Notes: a model not told the origin generated them from the sequence alone. 64,000 nt of DNA from Bordetella genomosp. 13 (GCF_002119665.1 NZ_CP021111.1:2232001-2296000); one strand, 5' to 3'. Positions 34,759-45,589 are shown, counted from the first letter of the stretch. Numbers and translations: made by a program.

Positions 34759-37363
34759 CGAGCCACTTCTGCACGCTGGCGACGGCGGCCGGCAGGGCCT
34801 TGGCGTCGGTGCCGCCCCCCATGGCCATGTCGGGGCGGCCGCCACCCTTGCCGCCCACCTGGCCGGCCACGAAACCGACGAGGTCGCCGGCCTTGACGCG
34901 GCTGGTGAGGTCGGCGGTGACGCCGCCCACCAGGCTGATCTTGCCGTCGCCGCCCGCGGCCAACAGCACCACGGCGGACTTCAGGCGGTCTTTCAGGCTG
35001 TCGACCATACCGCGCAGCGCCTTGGGATCGACTTCGCCCAGGCTTGCCGCCACGAGCTTCACGCCCTTGACCTCGGCGGCCTTGTCGGCCAGGTCGCTGC
35101 CGGCGCTGGCGGCCAGCTTGGCGCGCGCCTGCTCAAGTTCCTTCTCGAGCGACTTCACCTGGTCCTGCACCTGCGCAATGCGTTCGGGCAGGTCGGCCAC
35201 GGTGCTGCGCAGCGCGCCCGCGGCGCGCTGCAGCAGCGCGTTCTGCTGTTGCACCCAGGCCAGGGCGTTGTCGCCGGTGATGGCCTCGACGCGGCGCACG
35301 CCGGCTGCCACGCCGGACTCGGACACGATCTTGAACAGGCCGATGTCGCCGGTGCGCATGACATGGGTGCCGCCGCACAGCTCGCGCGAGAAGCCGATGT
35401 CGAGCACGCGCACGGTGTCGCCGTACTTCTCGCCGAACAGCGCCATCGCGCCGCCCTTGACGGCCTCGTCATAGGCCATGACGCTGGCCTGCGTGGCGTG
35501 GTTGGACAGCACTTCGGCGTTGACGATGGCCTCGACCTGCGCGATCTGGTCGGCCGTGACGGGCGCGTCGTGCGCGAAGTCGAAGCGCGTCTTGTCGGGA
35601 TCGACCAGCGAGCCGCGCTGCTGCACGTGGCTGCCCAGCACCTGGCGCAGGGCCTTGTGCATGAGGTGGGTGGCCGAGTGGTTGCGCACGGTGCGCGCGC
35701 GGCGTACGGCATCGACCCGCGCGAGGACGGTATCGCCCACGGCCAGCGCGCCCGACTCGAGCTTGCCATGGTGGCCGAACACGCCGACCTGGATCTTGAG
35801 GGTGTCGGCCACGGCGAAGCGTACGCCGTCGGCCTCGAGCAGGCCGGTGTCGCCCACCTGGCCGCCGGACTCGGCATAGAACGGCGTGGCGTCCAGCACC
35901 ACGACGGCGTTCTGGCCGGCTTCGACGCGCTCGACGCGGGTGCCGTCCACGTACAGCGCCACCACCTTGACGCCGGACATCTCGAGGTTTTCGTAGCCTT
36001 CGAAGCGGGTTTGCGCGCCTTCGTAGCTGAGGCCTTCGGCCATCTTGAACTTGCCGGCCGCACGCGCCTGGTCGCGCTGGCGCTCCATGGCGGCCTCGAA
36101 GCCAGGCATGTCGATGTTCACGTCGCGTTCGCGGCAGATGTCGGCGGTGAGGTCGACCGGGAACCCGTAGGTGTCGTACAGCGTGAACAGCGTGTTGCCG
36201 TCGAGCTGTCCGCCCTTGGGCACGTTGGCCAGCGCGGTATCCAGGATCTTCATGCCGTTTTCGAGCGTTTCGCCGAAGCGCTCTTCTTCCTGCTTCAGCA
36301 CCTGCGCCACGCGGGCCGAGGCCTGCTCCAGCTCGGGATAGGCGGCGCCCATTTCAGCCACCAGATCGGCCACCAGGCGATGGAAGAACGGCTTGGTCTG
36401 GCCCAGCTTGTAGCCATGGCGCAGCGCGCGGCGCACGATGCGGCGCAGCACGTAGCCGCGGCCTTCGTTGCTGGGAATGACGCCGTCGACGATGAGGAAC
36501 GAGCAGGCGCGGATGTGGTCGGCGATGACCTTCAGCGAGTTGTCGGCCAGGTCCTGCACGCCGGTCTCGCGCGCGGCGGCGCGGATCAGCTTCTGGAACA
36601 GGTCGATCTCGTAGTTGGAATGCACGTGCTGCAGCACGGCGGCGATGCGTTCCAGGCCCATGCCGGTATCGACACAGGGCTTGGGCAGGGGCGTCATGTT
36701 GCCGGCGGCATCGCGCTCGAATTGCATGAACACCAGGTTCCAGATCTCGATGTAGCGGTCGCCGTCTTCCTCGGGGGACCCCGGAGGGCCGCCCCAGACG
36801 TCGGGACCGTGGTCGTAGAAGATCTCGGAGCACGGACCGCAGGGACCGGTATCGGCCATCTGCCAGAAATTATCGGAAGCGTAGCGCGCGCCCTTGTTGT
36901 CGCCGATGCGGATGATGCGCTCGGTGGGCACGCCGACTTCCTTCGCCCAGATGTCGTAGGCCTCGTCGTCTTCCTGGTAGACCGTGACCCAGAGCTTTTC
37001 CGCCGGCAGGCCATAGACCTTGGTCAGCAGCTCCCAGGCGTACTGGATGGCTTCGCGCTTGAAGTAGTCGCCGAAGCTGAAGTTGCCCAGCATCTCGAAG
37101 AAGGTGTGATGCCGCGCCGTATAGCCCACGTTCTCGAGGTCGTTGTGCTTGCCGCCCGCGCGCACGCTGCGCTGCGACGACGTGGCGCGGGAGTAGCTGC
37201 GCGATTCCTTGCCCGTGAACACGTCCTTGAACTGCACCATGCCCGAGTTGGTGAAGAGCAGCGTAGGATCGTTGGCAGGCACCAGCGACGAGGACGGCAC
37301 AATGGTGTGCCCCTTGGACTGGAAGAACTGCAGGAACTTCTGGCGAATCTCGGAGGATTTCAT
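34745..37363 (-). CDS. alaS: Alanyl-tRNA synthetase
   Basis: Class II synthetase that charges tRNA-Ala. 872 residues. The N-terminus [19 protein letters not shown], the editing-domain zinc site HSATH together with CGGTHV, and the C-terminal oligomerisation region are all present. It is transcribed leftward from a TATAAT-containing promoter and is followed by the tusA-like gene in overlap. Confidence 0.98.
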   Translation of the reverse strand: MKSSEIRQKFLQFFQSKGHTIVPSSSLVPANDPTLLFTNSGMVQFKDVFTGKESRSYSRATSSQRSVRAGGKHNDLENVGYTARHHTFFEMLGNFSFGDYFKREAIQYAWELLTKVYGLPAEKLWVTVYQEDDEAYDIWAKEVGVPTERIIRIGDNKGARYASDNFWQMADTGPCGPCSEIFYDHGPDVWGGPPGSPEEDGDRYIEIWNLVFMQFERDAAGNMTPLPKPCVDTGMGLERIAAVLQHVHSNYEIDLFQKLIRAAARETGVQDLADNSLKVIADHIRACSFLIVDGVIPSNEGRGYVLRRIVRRALRHGYKLGQTKPFFHRLVADLVAEMGAAYPELEQASARVAQVLKQEEERFGETLENGMKILDTALANVPKGGQLDGNTLFTLYDTYGFPVDLTADICRERDVNIDMPGFEAAMERQRDQARAAGKFKMAEGLSYEGAQTRFEGYENLEMSGVKVVALYVDGTRVERVEAGQNAVVVLDATPFYAESGGQVGDTGLLEADGVRFAVADTLKIQVGVFGHHGKLESGALAVGDTVLARVDAVRRARTVRNHSATHLMHKALRQVLGSHVQQRGSLVDPDKTRFDFAHDAPVTADQIAQVEAIVNAEVLSNHATQASVMAYDEAVKGGAMALFGEKYGDTVRVLDIGFSRELCGGTHVMRTGDIGLFKIVSESGVAAGVRRVEAITGDNALAWVQQQNALLQRAAGALRSTVADLPERIAQVQDQVKSLEKELEQARAKLAASAGSDLADKAAEVKGVKLVAASLGEVDPKALRGMVDSLKDRLKSAVVLLAAGGDGKISLVGGVTADLTSRVKAGDLVGFVAGQVGGKGGGRPDMAMGGGTDAKALPAAVASVQKWLDERL

Positions 37364-37395
37364 CGTGGATGACGCGGGATCTAGGCGAATCGTTG

Positions 37396-37401
37396 ATTAT
37401 A
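37396..37401 (-). promoter_or_regulatory. -10 element upstream of alaS
   Basis: Exact TATAAT on the minus strand, 33 bp before the alaS ATG. No good -35 is seen at 16-18 bp. Confidence 0.5.
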
Positions 37402-37438
37402 GAGGCTCGCCGGCGGTCCGGTGGGGCCGGCCACCCCG

Positions 37439-38521
37439 CTACCGCACGCAGATGTAGCCGGTCGTCCACCCCTCGTCGTCGTTCCATTTCCCGCCGTAGG
37501 ACACGATCACCGCCTGGTAACCGTAGCCGCAGTAGCAGCCGCCGGTGCGAGGGTTCACCGTCGACTCGCCCGTATGCAGGCTGCACCCAAATCGGTTGTT
37601 GTACGAGAACGCGCCGCCGAAGCCGGCATCCTCGGCGGCCCATCCTCCGTCTCGGCAGGTCAGCACCCCGCCCCTGCCGGAGCGCGCGACCAGCCCCTCC
37701 TGGCTGCAGGCGTCGCCGGGCCAGGCGACACCCACTTCCAGGTATTCCGACGTGGCCAGCCTTCCACGTGCGTGGATCCTGCCGGCGGAATCGATGCTTC
37801 CCGCGGTGGTCAGATTGGACTGCAGTTGCGGGTCGCGCGTATCGAAGCGCCGGACGTAGCGGTCCGCGGTGGCGGCATCCAGCCCCGCCCACAGCACCGG
37901 CGTGCCCGCCGGCAGCGCCGCGGCGCCGGGCGCGTATGGATTGGGAAAGTCGAACGCCGTGCCCCGCAGCCGCCCGCCCCCATCTGCGGTGGCATAGCCG
38001 CCATAGCCGGCGGCCGCGGCCGTCAGGACGGCCATGCGCATCAGGTCGGGCGCGCCGTCCGCCGCCCGCAACGGCTGCGTCGAGTACACCAGTGCATCGA
38101 TCCGGCACGCAGGCCCCGGGCAGGCGTTGGGGCGCAGCAGGCGCACCCGTGCCTGTGCGGCGCCGGCGACCGTTTCGGGAAAGCCCGCGGGCAGCAGGCC
38201 TTCGGCCTTGAACTCGGCGAGGGTGGGCGCCAGGGGATCGGCATACAGGGGCCTGCCTTGGCCATCCTGCGGGCGCGTGCCGGCGGCGAGACTGTCGAAA
38301 TGGCGCTCGAGCATGTGGCTGGCGGCCTGCCGGATCTCGAGCAGCCAGGCGCCGACAGCCTGCGCCGCCGCGTCGTCGGCGCGCCGCATCAGCGCGGCCG
38401 AACCCCATACCGCCAGCACGGTGCCGATCAACAGCGCAATGGACAGCTCGAGCAGCGCGAAGCCGGCAGCCCGGGCCGGACGCGAGACAATGAAAGGCAT
38501 GGACGTAGGCACGCAACGCAT
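37439..38521 (-). CDS. pilV: PilV-like minor pilin / pilus-tip adhesin
   Basis: About 360 residues. A short basic leader ends in G, followed by FALLELSIALLIGTVLAVWG, a prepilin-type cleavage site with one hydrophobic helix (cleavage G|F near residue 20). The body ends in a Cys-rich region (GCYCGYGYQAVIVSYGGKWN) as in R64-type PilV tip proteins that touch recipient or host surfaces. The start at 38521 is favoured because GAGG lies 5 nt upstream; Met at 38500 is the alternative. No shufflon-type alternative 3' ends are seen downstream. Last gene of the pil locus. Confidence 0.78.
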   Translation of the reverse strand: MRCVPTSMPFIVSRPARAAGFALLELSIALLIGTVLAVWGSAALMRRADDAAAQAVGAWLLEIRQAASHMLERHFDSLAAGTRPQDGQGRPLYADPLAPTLAEFKAEGLLPAGFPETVAGAAQARVRLLRPNACPGPACRIDALVYSTQPLRAADGAPDLMRMAVLTAAAAGYGGYATADGGGRLRGTAFDFPNPYAPGAAALPAGTPVLWAGLDAATADRYVRRFDTRDPQLQSNLTTAGSIDSAGRIHARGRLATSEYLEVGVAWPGDACSQEGLVARSGRGGVLTCRDGGWAAEDAGFGGAFSYNNRFGCSLHTGESTVNPRTGGCYCGYGYQAVIVSYGGKWNDDEGWTTGYICVR

Positions 38522-38528
38522 GTCGACC

Positions 38529-39143
38529 TCAGCGCGCGGTGAACACGAAACTGTTGTTGTCGCCCTGCGCGCACTGCGCCTCGGCGCGCGTGGCCAGGTA
38601 TGCCAGCGGCGGCGTGGCCGTGGTGTCCTTGACCACCACGGCGCCGCCCTGCCCTCGCACCGAAATGATCTCGGCGGCGCGCTGCATGACCGAGGCGATG
38701 CCGGGACACGCCGCATGACTGACATTGACCAGGGTGAGCGTGAAGCCCGAACCGGCGCCTCCGGACGCGAACGCCGCCGGGGCCAGCGTGACGACGCCAT
38801 TGCCCGCGGTGCCGTTGCCTCCGAGCCCGTGCGCGACTACGGAGGTCGCGCCGGTGCCGCTGACGGACAGCACGCTGGAGTCGCGCAGGGCATTGGCCAG
38901 CGCCCCCGTATCGATGCCGGCGTAAGGCGTCGGCCCGGCGCCCTGGGCGTTGGCCTTGGTGCGGGCCACGAAGCGCTGCAGCTCCTCGCCGACGTTCGGC
39001 ACCTTGTTCTCGACCACGTAGTTGCCGATGGCCGGAATGCCCAGGATGGACACCAGCAGGATGATCGCGGTGACGATGGAAACCTCGATCAGGGAAAGGC
39101 CGCGCTGCAGACGCGGCACGGCTGCGATGGATGGGCAATGCAT
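38529..39143 (-). CDS. pilS: Type IVb major prepilin PilS
   Basis: 204 residues. A short leader ends in RG, followed by LSLIEVSIVTAIILLVSILG, with the conserved Glu at position +5 after cleavage, a hallmark of type IV pilins. A C-terminal pair of cysteines (HAACPG and EAQCAQG) can form the usual disulfide loop. AGGAG lies 10 nt before the chosen ATG. It sits between pilR and pilV and is the likely main pilus subunit. Confidence 0.85.
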   Translation of the reverse strand: MHCPSIAAVPRLQRGLSLIEVSIVTAIILLVSILGIPAIGNYVVENKVPNVGEELQRFVARTKANAQGAGPTPYAGIDTGALANALRDSSVLSVSGTGATSVVAHGLGGNGTAGNGVVTLAPAAFASGGAGSGFTLTLVNVSHAACPGIASVMQRAAEIISVRGQGGAVVVKDTTATPPLAYLATRAEAQCAQGDNNSFVFTAR

Positions 39144-39210
39144 GAAGGCAGGTCTCCTGGAAATGAAAACGCCGATGAGCGGCGGATGCCGCGAGCCGGC
39201 GGACATGGAC

Positions 39211-40407
39211 TCAGCGGCTGGCATGGAAGTGGGTCAGCGCACGGCGCAGTTCGTCGATCGCGGCGTAGTGCCATAGCGCCAGGCCGACCACAGCGCCGGC
39301 CGCGCCCAGCAGCAACAGCCAGCGCGCGCCCTGGGCCTGGCGCCGCACGCGCGCCACGGTGTGCGACTCGATGCGCGCACGCGCCTGCCGCAGGCCGCCG
39401 GCCAGGCCATGCGCGCCGACCATGTCGGACATGAACCACCACAGCTCGCGCTCGAAGAGTCCCGTATCCAGGCTTTCGGCGCCGACGATGCCCGCGTCGA
39501 TGCGCGCCAGCATGGCGCCGACATGACTGGCCAGCCAGGGCCGCGCGTTCCACGCGAACGCGGCCAGCGCCGCGCGCAGCCGGGTGTCGATGTTGCCGCG
39601 CTGGCGCAGCAGCACCGACAGCATGGCGAGGAACCGGATGGCATGGAAACTGCGATACAGGCGCCAGACTGCCCAAGCGTCCAACACGGTTCGCATCCGC
39701 CCCGTCATGTTGGGCAGCGACCAAAGCACCAGCAGCGCGCCGGCCGGCAGCGCGAAGCTCCACAACGGCAGCGCCTGCCGTATGACGGCGGCCATCGCAT
39801 ACAGGCGGCGGGCCAGCGGGCCGATGTACTCGGGCGGCAGCCCCTGGAACACCTGTTGCAGGCGCGGCACCGTGAAATACGGCACCGCGCACAGCAGCGC
39901 GATGGCCACGACCAGGGCCGCCAACCCGGCCACGAGCGTGGCGAGCAATTCGTCTCGCAGCCCGCGCACCAGCCTGACGGCGTGCGCCAGGTCGCGCAGT
40001 ACCTCGACGAGCGCATCGCCGCCCGCGGCCTGGGCCGATGCGACCAGCAGGCATTCGTCGGCAGGCAGCGCGTCGGCCCAGGCGGCGGCAAGGTCGCCGC
40101 CGCTGTCCTGATATCGCCGCGCCCAGCGCTGCGACAGGCGGCCGCGCACCGTGCCCGCGCCATAGCGCTGCGCATCGTCCTCGAAATGATCCAGCAAGGT
40201 CTTGCGACCCTGCAGCGCGTGCAGGACTTCGGCGAGGTACGCGTAGTAATCGGCCCGCGCGGCGAGAAAGCGCCAGGCGTCGATACGTTCGCCGCACTGC
40301 GCGGCCCAGCGCTGCGCCATGGCCGCAAGGGCATTGCCGGCGCCAACCGGCGCGCCATCCTGGCGAGCACGCCGCGGGCCGGGCTGGGGGCGGCTTGCGC
40401 GGATCAT
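39211..40407 (-). CDS. pilR: Type IV pilus inner-membrane platform protein PilR
   Basis: 398 residues, PilC/GspF-like platform family. Three hydrophobic helices are visible (about 162-185, 215-235 and 365-385). It anchors the assembly ATPase at the inner membrane. The start MIRASRPQ overlaps the pilQ stop (ATGA). Confidence 0.82.
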   Translation of the reverse strand: MIRASRPQPGPRRARQDGAPVGAGNALAAMAQRWAAQCGERIDAWRFLAARADYYAYLAEVLHALQGRKTLLDHFEDDAQRYGAGTVRGRLSQRWARRYQDSGGDLAAAWADALPADECLLVASAQAAGGDALVEVLRDLAHAVRLVRGLRDELLATLVAGLAALVVAIALLCAVPYFTVPRLQQVFQGLPPEYIGPLARRLYAMAAVIRQALPLWSFALPAGALLVLWSLPNMTGRMRTVLDAWAVWRLYRSFHAIRFLAMLSVLLRQRGNIDTRLRAALAAFAWNARPWLASHVGAMLARIDAGIVGAESLDTGLFERELWWFMSDMVGAHGLAGGLRQARARIESHTVARVRRQAQGARWLLLLGAAGAVVGLALWHYAAIDELRRALTHFHASR

Positions 40408-42161
40408 GATGCGGCCCGTCCTGCCGGCGCCGCTGCCCGCGGCACGGCGTCGCCGCCCATGCCGAACTGGCGGGCGAGCGTGCGGGCATCCAGTTCCCCC
40501 TGCACGGCCTTGTACGCCGCGCACAGATGCACGGGCTTGCCTCCCATGTAGGGGTCGTCGACCGCGGTGCGCGGCATGGTGGCGAGATGACGCATCAGGC
40601 CCGGATTGTCGCGGCGCCGGATGCAATCGAGCAGCGCCTCGTCCTGGGCGGGCGCGTACATCTCGGCCACGACCGTGCGGCCGAGATAGCCGGTGAGCCG
40701 GTCGCGCGTGTCCGCCAGCGATGCCTGCATGCAGGCGGGGCAGCCGGTCGGATTGCGGACGCGCAGCCGCGCGGGGTCGACGCCGCATTCCCTCTGCAAG
40801 GCCGCGGCCCAGTTCGACCACCCTGCCGCGGCGGCATCCCTGCCGCGCGACAACGAATCGAAAGGCAGTGCGCACGCGGGGCACAGCCGAGGCAGAAGCG
40901 TCTGATACACCAACAGCTTCAGCACGCCGGGCGTGGCCAGGAAGTCGCGCGAGATGCCGATGAAGTCGGAGGCCAGGCGTTCAGGAATCATCAGTGCCGA
41001 ACCGGTATGCGTGGTGGTGTAGACATTGACCCCGCTGCCGGCCAGGTCCATGAAGGCGCGGCCGGTCTCGCGGTCGCGCACCTCGCCGATCAACAGGTCG
41101 TTCATGGCCGAACGCTTGATGGTGCGCAACTTCGCGGCGAACGGAAAGGCCTCGTCCTCGTCCAGCGCCCGGCCCACGGTGTTCTGCACCGCGTTGTCGA
41201 TCAGATATTCGACGGGGTCTTCCAGCGTGATCACTTTGCGCAACGGGTCGATGCCGCGCATCAGCGTGGCGATGGTGGTGGACTTGCCCGAACCCACGAT
41301 GCCGGCCAGTACGATGGCTCCGCCTTCCCGGTCGCGTGCGCGCTCCAGCGTGCCCACCTGCGACGGCAGATAGCCCAGGGCCTCGAGGGTGGCGCTGTCC
41401 GAGTGCGCTTCCAGGCGCAGCAACCGCAGGCACACAGAGGGCCCCGCATCCGCGGCGAGCGAAGCCCAGCGCAGCATGTACGGAACGCCGTCGACCTGTA
41501 GCTCGATGCGGCCCTGCTGCTCGATGCGCGGATCGAACACGGCGCCATTGCCGCCGCGCACGTCCATCCAGGCCACCGCCAGCACTTCGACCAGCGTGGC
41601 GGCCGCGATGCCCTCGAAACACGCCGGCGCCACATAGGCACCGTTGATCGTGTAGCGCACCTGGGATCGGCTTGCGCGCTGGCCGCCGCGCTCGCCGCCG
41701 CTCTCATCCACATTGATGTGCAGGTCGCTGGCTCCCGCGCGCACGCCCCAGCGCACGAACTCGGCGAACATGGCTGCCAGCGCGGATCGCTGGGCTCGCG
41801 CGGGCGCGACGCCGCGAGCGGCGGCACGGTAGGCGCTGAACTGCCCGCGCGCCACGGTCAGCAGCAGTGCCGACGAGACCACATAACGAGCCGGGTCCGC
41901 TGCGGGATAGCCCCGCCGGCGCAACATGCGCTCGACTTCGTCGGCCTGGTCGCCGGCCGCGTAGTCGGCCAGCGCGAACAGCGCGGCGCGGCCGTCCTCG
42001 AACAGGACCGGGCACAAGCGGCCCGCCAGCGCAGCAAGATCGAACTGGTCGCCCAGCGAGCGCAGGAAGCGCGGCTCGAGCATGGCCAGGTCTTCGGTGG
42101 ACTCGAGCGTCGGCCAGCCCCGCGCCCGCGCGGGCGCCATCACCTGCAGCGTCTCAGTCAT
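40404..42161 (-). CDS. pilQ: Type IV pilus assembly ATPase PilQ
   Basis: GspE/VirB11-type secretion ATPase of 585 residues. An ASDLHI motif precedes the ATPase domain; Walker A is GIVGSGKSTT, with an Asp box (LEDPVEYLI), a Walker B-like region (LIGEVRDRETG) and a His box (TTTHTGSAL). Two CPAC pairs (LCPACALP and GCPACMQ) likely bind zinc, as in GspE relatives. It powers pilus assembly in the R64-type system. It overlaps pilP by 8 bp and pilR by 4 bp. Confidence 0.9.
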   Translation of the reverse strand: MTETLQVMAPARARGWPTLESTEDLAMLEPRFLRSLGDQFDLAALAGRLCPVLFEDGRAALFALADYAAGDQADEVERMLRRRGYPAADPARYVVSSALLLTVARGQFSAYRAAARGVAPARAQRSALAAMFAEFVRWGVRAGASDLHINVDESGGERGGQRASRSQVRYTINGAYVAPACFEGIAAATLVEVLAVAWMDVRGGNGAVFDPRIEQQGRIELQVDGVPYMLRWASLAADAGPSVCLRLLRLEAHSDSATLEALGYLPSQVGTLERARDREGGAIVLAGIVGSGKSTTIATLMRGIDPLRKVITLEDPVEYLIDNAVQNTVGRALDEDEAFPFAAKLRTIKRSAMNDLLIGEVRDRETGRAFMDLAGSGVNVYTTTHTGSALMIPERLASDFIGISRDFLATPGVLKLLVYQTLLPRLCPACALPFDSLSRGRDAAAAGWSNWAAALQRECGVDPARLRVRNPTGCPACMQASLADTRDRLTGYLGRTVVAEMYAPAQDEALLDCIRRRDNPGLMRHLATMPRTAVDDPYMGGKPVHLCAAYKAVQGELDARTLARQFGMGGDAVPRAAAPAGRAAS

Positions 42162-42708
42162 GGCGCGCCTCGGTATGCAGGCAGGCCGTGCGCACGGCAT
42201 CGTCGCGGCGCAGGCGCACGCAGGGCAGATCGATGGCGACCAGCGCGTAGCGCGGCTCGCCGGCCTGTCCGCTCGCCCCGATGGGCCAATGCCGTCCTTG
42301 CCGATAGCGCCATACCGCGCCATTGACCGACACGTCGGCATGCAGCGCGAGGCCCACGCCATAGATGGCCACGAGATCGACGCGGTCCTGTTCGGCAGCG
42401 CCGCCGGGACCGTATGGCGCGCCGGGTCTGCCCTGCGGCTGCGCCGCGGGCGGCGCCAGCCAATCCTGCGCACGGCCCAGCCGCTGGGCGGCGGTGACGC
42501 GCGCTTCGGCGCGCATCAGATCCAGCACGGTGTCCGACTCGGGCCAGCTCGCCTGTTGCGGCGCGGCCGCGGCGGGCTCGGCGCCGCGCGCCGACAATGG
42601 CCAGAGCGGCAAGACCATAGCCAGGGCAGCACACAGGACCGCACACCGGACCGCGCGGCAGCGGGCCCCGCGGCTCGCGGCCGGGCCGCGCGGATCAATG
42701 TTCTTCAT
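42154..42708 (-). CDS. pilP: Type IV pilus biogenesis protein PilP
   Basis: 184 residues with a basic N-terminus and signal-like hydrophobic stretch, then a small periplasmic domain (VDLVAIYGVGLALHADVSVN, then VWRYRQGRHWPIG, ending with CVRL) matching R64-type PilP. It probably links the inner-membrane complex to the secretin. It overlaps pilO upstream by 14 bp and pilQ downstream by 8 bp. Confidence 0.8.
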   Translation of the reverse strand: MKNIDPRGPAASRGARCRAVRCAVLCAALAMVLPLWPLSARGAEPAAAAPQQASWPESDTVLDLMRAEARVTAAQRLGRAQDWLAPPAAQPQGRPGAPYGPGGAAEQDRVDLVAIYGVGLALHADVSVNGAVWRYRQGRHWPIGASGQAGEPRYALVAIDLPCVRLRRDDAVRTACLHTEARHD

Positions 42709-43987
42709 ACACGGTTCCTTGAAGTTGCGCGACCAGCACGCTGGCGGCCAGGCCGCCCTGGCGGCCCGGTTCGAGCCGCAGGGTGAGCGATGACCACGAT
42801 GCCGCCGTGTCGCCCAGCGCCAGGACGCCGAACGAACGCAACGGTCCGGAAATGGAGAGTTGCCGTGCGCGCAAGCGCGGCATCAGCCCGGGCTCGGACG
42901 GCGGCGCCAGCGGCATTCCTGCCGCATCGCGCGGCGCGGGCGCCGTCATCGGCACGGCCGGACTCAGCTGAACCTCGGCGAACGCCATCGCCACGCGCTG
43001 CAGATCGCTGGCGAATACCCCGGGCGCCCGGCCCATTACCCAACCGCTGGCCAGGGACCCGCCCTGGCCGGCCACCTGCCAATGCAGTGTGCTGAGGCCG
43101 ACCGCCTCGAACTGCGCGTGCCAGCCCGGCGGCAGCGCGCCGGCGAGCTCGTCGAAAGCCGCCCGCGGCAATACGCGCTCGACGTGGGCCACGCAGCGCC
43201 AGACGGCAGCGTCGGGCATGCATTGCGCGCGCTGCAGGCGCCAGCCGCGCACGGCCAGGGGCATGCCGTACAGCGACTGCACGACGCGCTGCAACTCGGC
43301 CTGCGAATGGACACGCAGGCTGGCCCGCCAGGCGTCGATGGCCTCTTTCCATGCCGCGTCGGCATCGACGACGACCACATCGGAACGGCTGGCGGCACGG
43401 GTGCTTACGTAGTGCCACAGCCTGGGCAGCACGACGGCCGCGAGCAGGCCGATGGCGAATGCACGAACGGGCCAGGGCAAGCCGCCCCACCGCGTGTCCA
43501 CCGCCAACAGACGCGCTGCTGGATCGCGGACCTGCCGCAGGCGGTCGAGCACCGTCGCGCCGTCCTGCACACGAAGTTCGGGCCGTTGTTCGCGCAATTC
43601 GCCGAGCGCCAGTTCGGCAGCCTGCGCGCTGGCAAAGAGCCGGTCGCCGCGCGACAGCACGGCGCCGTCCTGAGCGGCCACCAGCCAGTAGCGTTCGTCG
43701 GGCAGCGGGACAATGCAGGCCATTGCCCCGTCGGGGTACAGCTGCGCGTAGGCCTGCGCGGCCGCGTAGAGTTCGCCGCGGCGGCCCTGCCGTCCCAGGC
43801 GGGCACAGCCGCCGGCCGCCGCGCGCACGCCGCCCGCCACGTAGTGCGTGGCCTTCAATTGGCGGGCGCGCGCTCGCGCCATGGGCGCGATATGGCTGCC
43901 CACCAAGGCAAACCACGTCAGTCCGAATACCAGCGACTGGCGCGCATCTTCGCGCGCCAGGATGTATACATTGCCGGACGTGCGCAT
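42695..43987 (-). CDS. pilO: Type IV pilus accessory protein PilO
   Basis: 430 residues with one central transmembrane helix (about 170-188, WPVRAFAIGLLAAVVLPRLW), a cytoplasmic N-terminal domain (RYWLVAAQDGAVLSRGDRLF) and a periplasmic C-terminal domain, as in R64-type PilO, the bitopic inner-membrane protein of type IVb pili. Identification rests on architecture and on its place between pilN and pilP. Confidence 0.78.
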   Translation of the reverse strand: MRTSGNVYILAREDARQSLVFGLTWFALVGSHIAPMARARARQLKATHYVAGGVRAAAGGCARLGRQGRRGELYAAAQAYAQLYPDGAMACIVPLPDERYWLVAAQDGAVLSRGDRLFASAQAAELALGELREQRPELRVQDGATVLDRLRQVRDPAARLLAVDTRWGGLPWPVRAFAIGLLAAVVLPRLWHYVSTRAASRSDVVVVDADAAWKEAIDAWRASLRVHSQAELQRVVQSLYGMPLAVRGWRLQRAQCMPDAAVWRCVAHVERVLPRAAFDELAGALPPGWHAQFEAVGLSTLHWQVAGQGGSLASGWVMGRAPGVFASDLQRVAMAFAEVQLSPAVPMTAPAPRDAAGMPLAPPSEPGLMPRLRARQLSISGPLRSFGVLALGDTAASWSSLTLRLEPGRQGGLAASVLVAQLQGTVYEEH

Positions 43988-43996
43988 GGCCGCTCC

Positions 43997-45589
43997 TCAG
44001 ATGCCGTCTTCGGCTTGAGCGGTGATGAGCAGCACGGTGGTCAGCCGATCGCGCGCGCTGCGGTCGCGCCCGCCGGCCACCAGCGGCGCGTCGGGCAACA
44101 GCCGGCGCCGGTCGTACTCGTGCTCGCGCCTGTCGAAGCCCGACAGAATCACCGGCACGCCGGGACGCAGTTCGACCTGCTGCACGGTGCCGCTGCCGTC
44201 CACCGCGATCTGCTGGACCTGCAGCTGGTTATCGGCCTCTCCGAAGCTGATCGAGCGCAGCGGCTGGGCCACGGTGTTGTCATAGGACACAGACAACAGG
44301 ATGCTGCCGTCGTCCTGGGCATCCGGCACCAGCGTGAGCAGCGTGCCCACGGTCTCCTGCTTCTGGCTGATCGATACCGAAGGCAGGGCCGCATTCCCGC
44401 TGCCTTGCGCGGGCACCGCCACGCTTTGCACCTGATCGATGTACGAGAACGTGGAACGCACCGCATGCGTGACGGGCCGCCGGTTCAGCGTGAGCAGCGG
44501 CACGCTGGCGTGGCGCACCACGGCGCCCATGGTGGACAACGCGCTGACCACCGCGCGCGAGCCCGCGAACGGGCCGCCTGCCATGGCGAAGCTGGCCGCA
44601 CCGACGGCCCCGTCCGCTTCGGCGGGCATGGCCAGCGAGGCGGCGTGGCGCACGTTCTCATACACGGCCGACCAATCTATGCCGGCCTCGGCATCGTCGC
44701 GGGTCTGCACCGTGATCTCTTCGAACACGAGCCGCACGCGCCGCGTCAGCGCGCGATTCTCGCGTTCGATGAACGCCGCGATGCGGTCCAGCACGGCGGG
44801 GGTATCGGTGACCACCAGCGATGCGCCGCCGCCTTCGGCCTGCGCGATGACGCCGGCCCGCGTAAGAAAGGGCTCGAGACGGCTCTGCACCGCCTGCAGC
44901 GCCTGCTGGTCGCCCGAACTGAGCACGGTGCTGGACGCGCTTTCGAAGCCTCCGCTTTGCGCGCTGGCGGAACGCCCCAGGCGCGCATCGACGCGGCTGG
45001 CCAGCGTCAGGGCGCGCACGTCGAACACGCGGGTCTGCGTGCGATAGAACTCGATGGCGCCCTGGTGGTAGCGCCATTGCAGATACAGCTGAGCCGCCAG
45101 TGCGTCGAGCGTATCCGGCAATGGACGCGGACCTGACTGTATCTCGACCTCGGTGGCGCCCTCGACCACCAGCGCGCTCTGCTCGGCCAGCCGCGGCAGG
45201 AACAGTTCGTGGGGCAGCAGCGCGTCGGGATGTACCCGCACCGCGATGCGGGTGGCGCGTTGCAGGCGTTCCGCAATGGCGGGAAGGTCGAGGCGGCCCG
45301 CGAACAGCAGCGTGGTGTCCACGTCGGCGCGCAAGGCGGGCGGCAGCAGCACCTCTCGCGCCAGCGGTTGCGCCGGACCGGCCAGCCAGGGCTTGTCGAC
45401 CTCTTGCGCGGCCCGCCGGGCCTGCGGATCGGCCAGCCGCTGCTTGAACCTGCGCTGCTGCGCATCCAGTTCCTGCTGCTGGTCGCGCACACTGCCGCGC
45501 AACGCCTGCAGACGCTCGGTGACCGAGCAACCGCCGGCCAGCACCAGCGCTCCCACGGCCAATGCCGGGCGCAAGAACCGCGCCCTCAT
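43997..45589 (-). CDS. pilN: Type IVb pilus secretin PilN
   Basis: Outer-membrane secretin lipoprotein of 530 residues. A signal peptide ends in LAGGCS (lipobox Cys near residue 21). A coiled region, an N-terminal STN-like domain and the C-terminal secretin domain (VSISQKQETVGTLLTLVP, VELRPGVPVILSGFDRREHE) follow. It forms the pore through which the pilus leaves the cell. The start overlaps the pilL stop (ATGA). Confidence 0.88.
   Translation of the reverse strand: MRARFLRPALAVGALVLAGGCSVTERLQALRGSVRDQQQELDAQQRRFKQRLADPQARRAAQEVDKPWLAGPAQPLAREVLLPPALRADVDTTLLFAGRLDLPAIAERLQRATRIAVRVHPDALLPHELFLPRLAEQSALVVEGATEVEIQSGPRPLPDTLDALAAQLYLQWRYHQGAIEFYRTQTRVFDVRALTLASRVDARLGRSASAQSGGFESASSTVLSSGDQQALQAVQSRLEPFLTRAGVIAQAEGGGASLVVTDTPAVLDRIAAFIERENRALTRRVRLVFEEITVQTRDDAEAGIDWSAVYENVRHAASLAMPAEADGAVGAASFAMAGGPFAGSRAVVSALSTMGAVVRHASVPLLTLNRRPVTHAVRSTFSYIDQVQSVAVPAQGSGNAALPSVSISQKQETVGTLLTLVPDAQDDGSILLSVSYDNTVAQPLRSISFGEADNQLQVQQIAVDGSGTVQQVELRPGVPVILSGFDRREHEYDRRRLLPDAPLVAGGRDRSARDRLTTVLLITAQAEDGI

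Noticed and set aside
35249..37372. 707-codon open frame on the plus strand opposite alaS
   Set aside because: alaS is complete and unmistakable; the antisense frame has no recognisable motif.
37364..37600. Shufflon or invertible segments after pilV
   Set aside because: No inverted repeat pairs, alternative pilV 3' ends or Rci-type recombinase are present; alaS follows at once.
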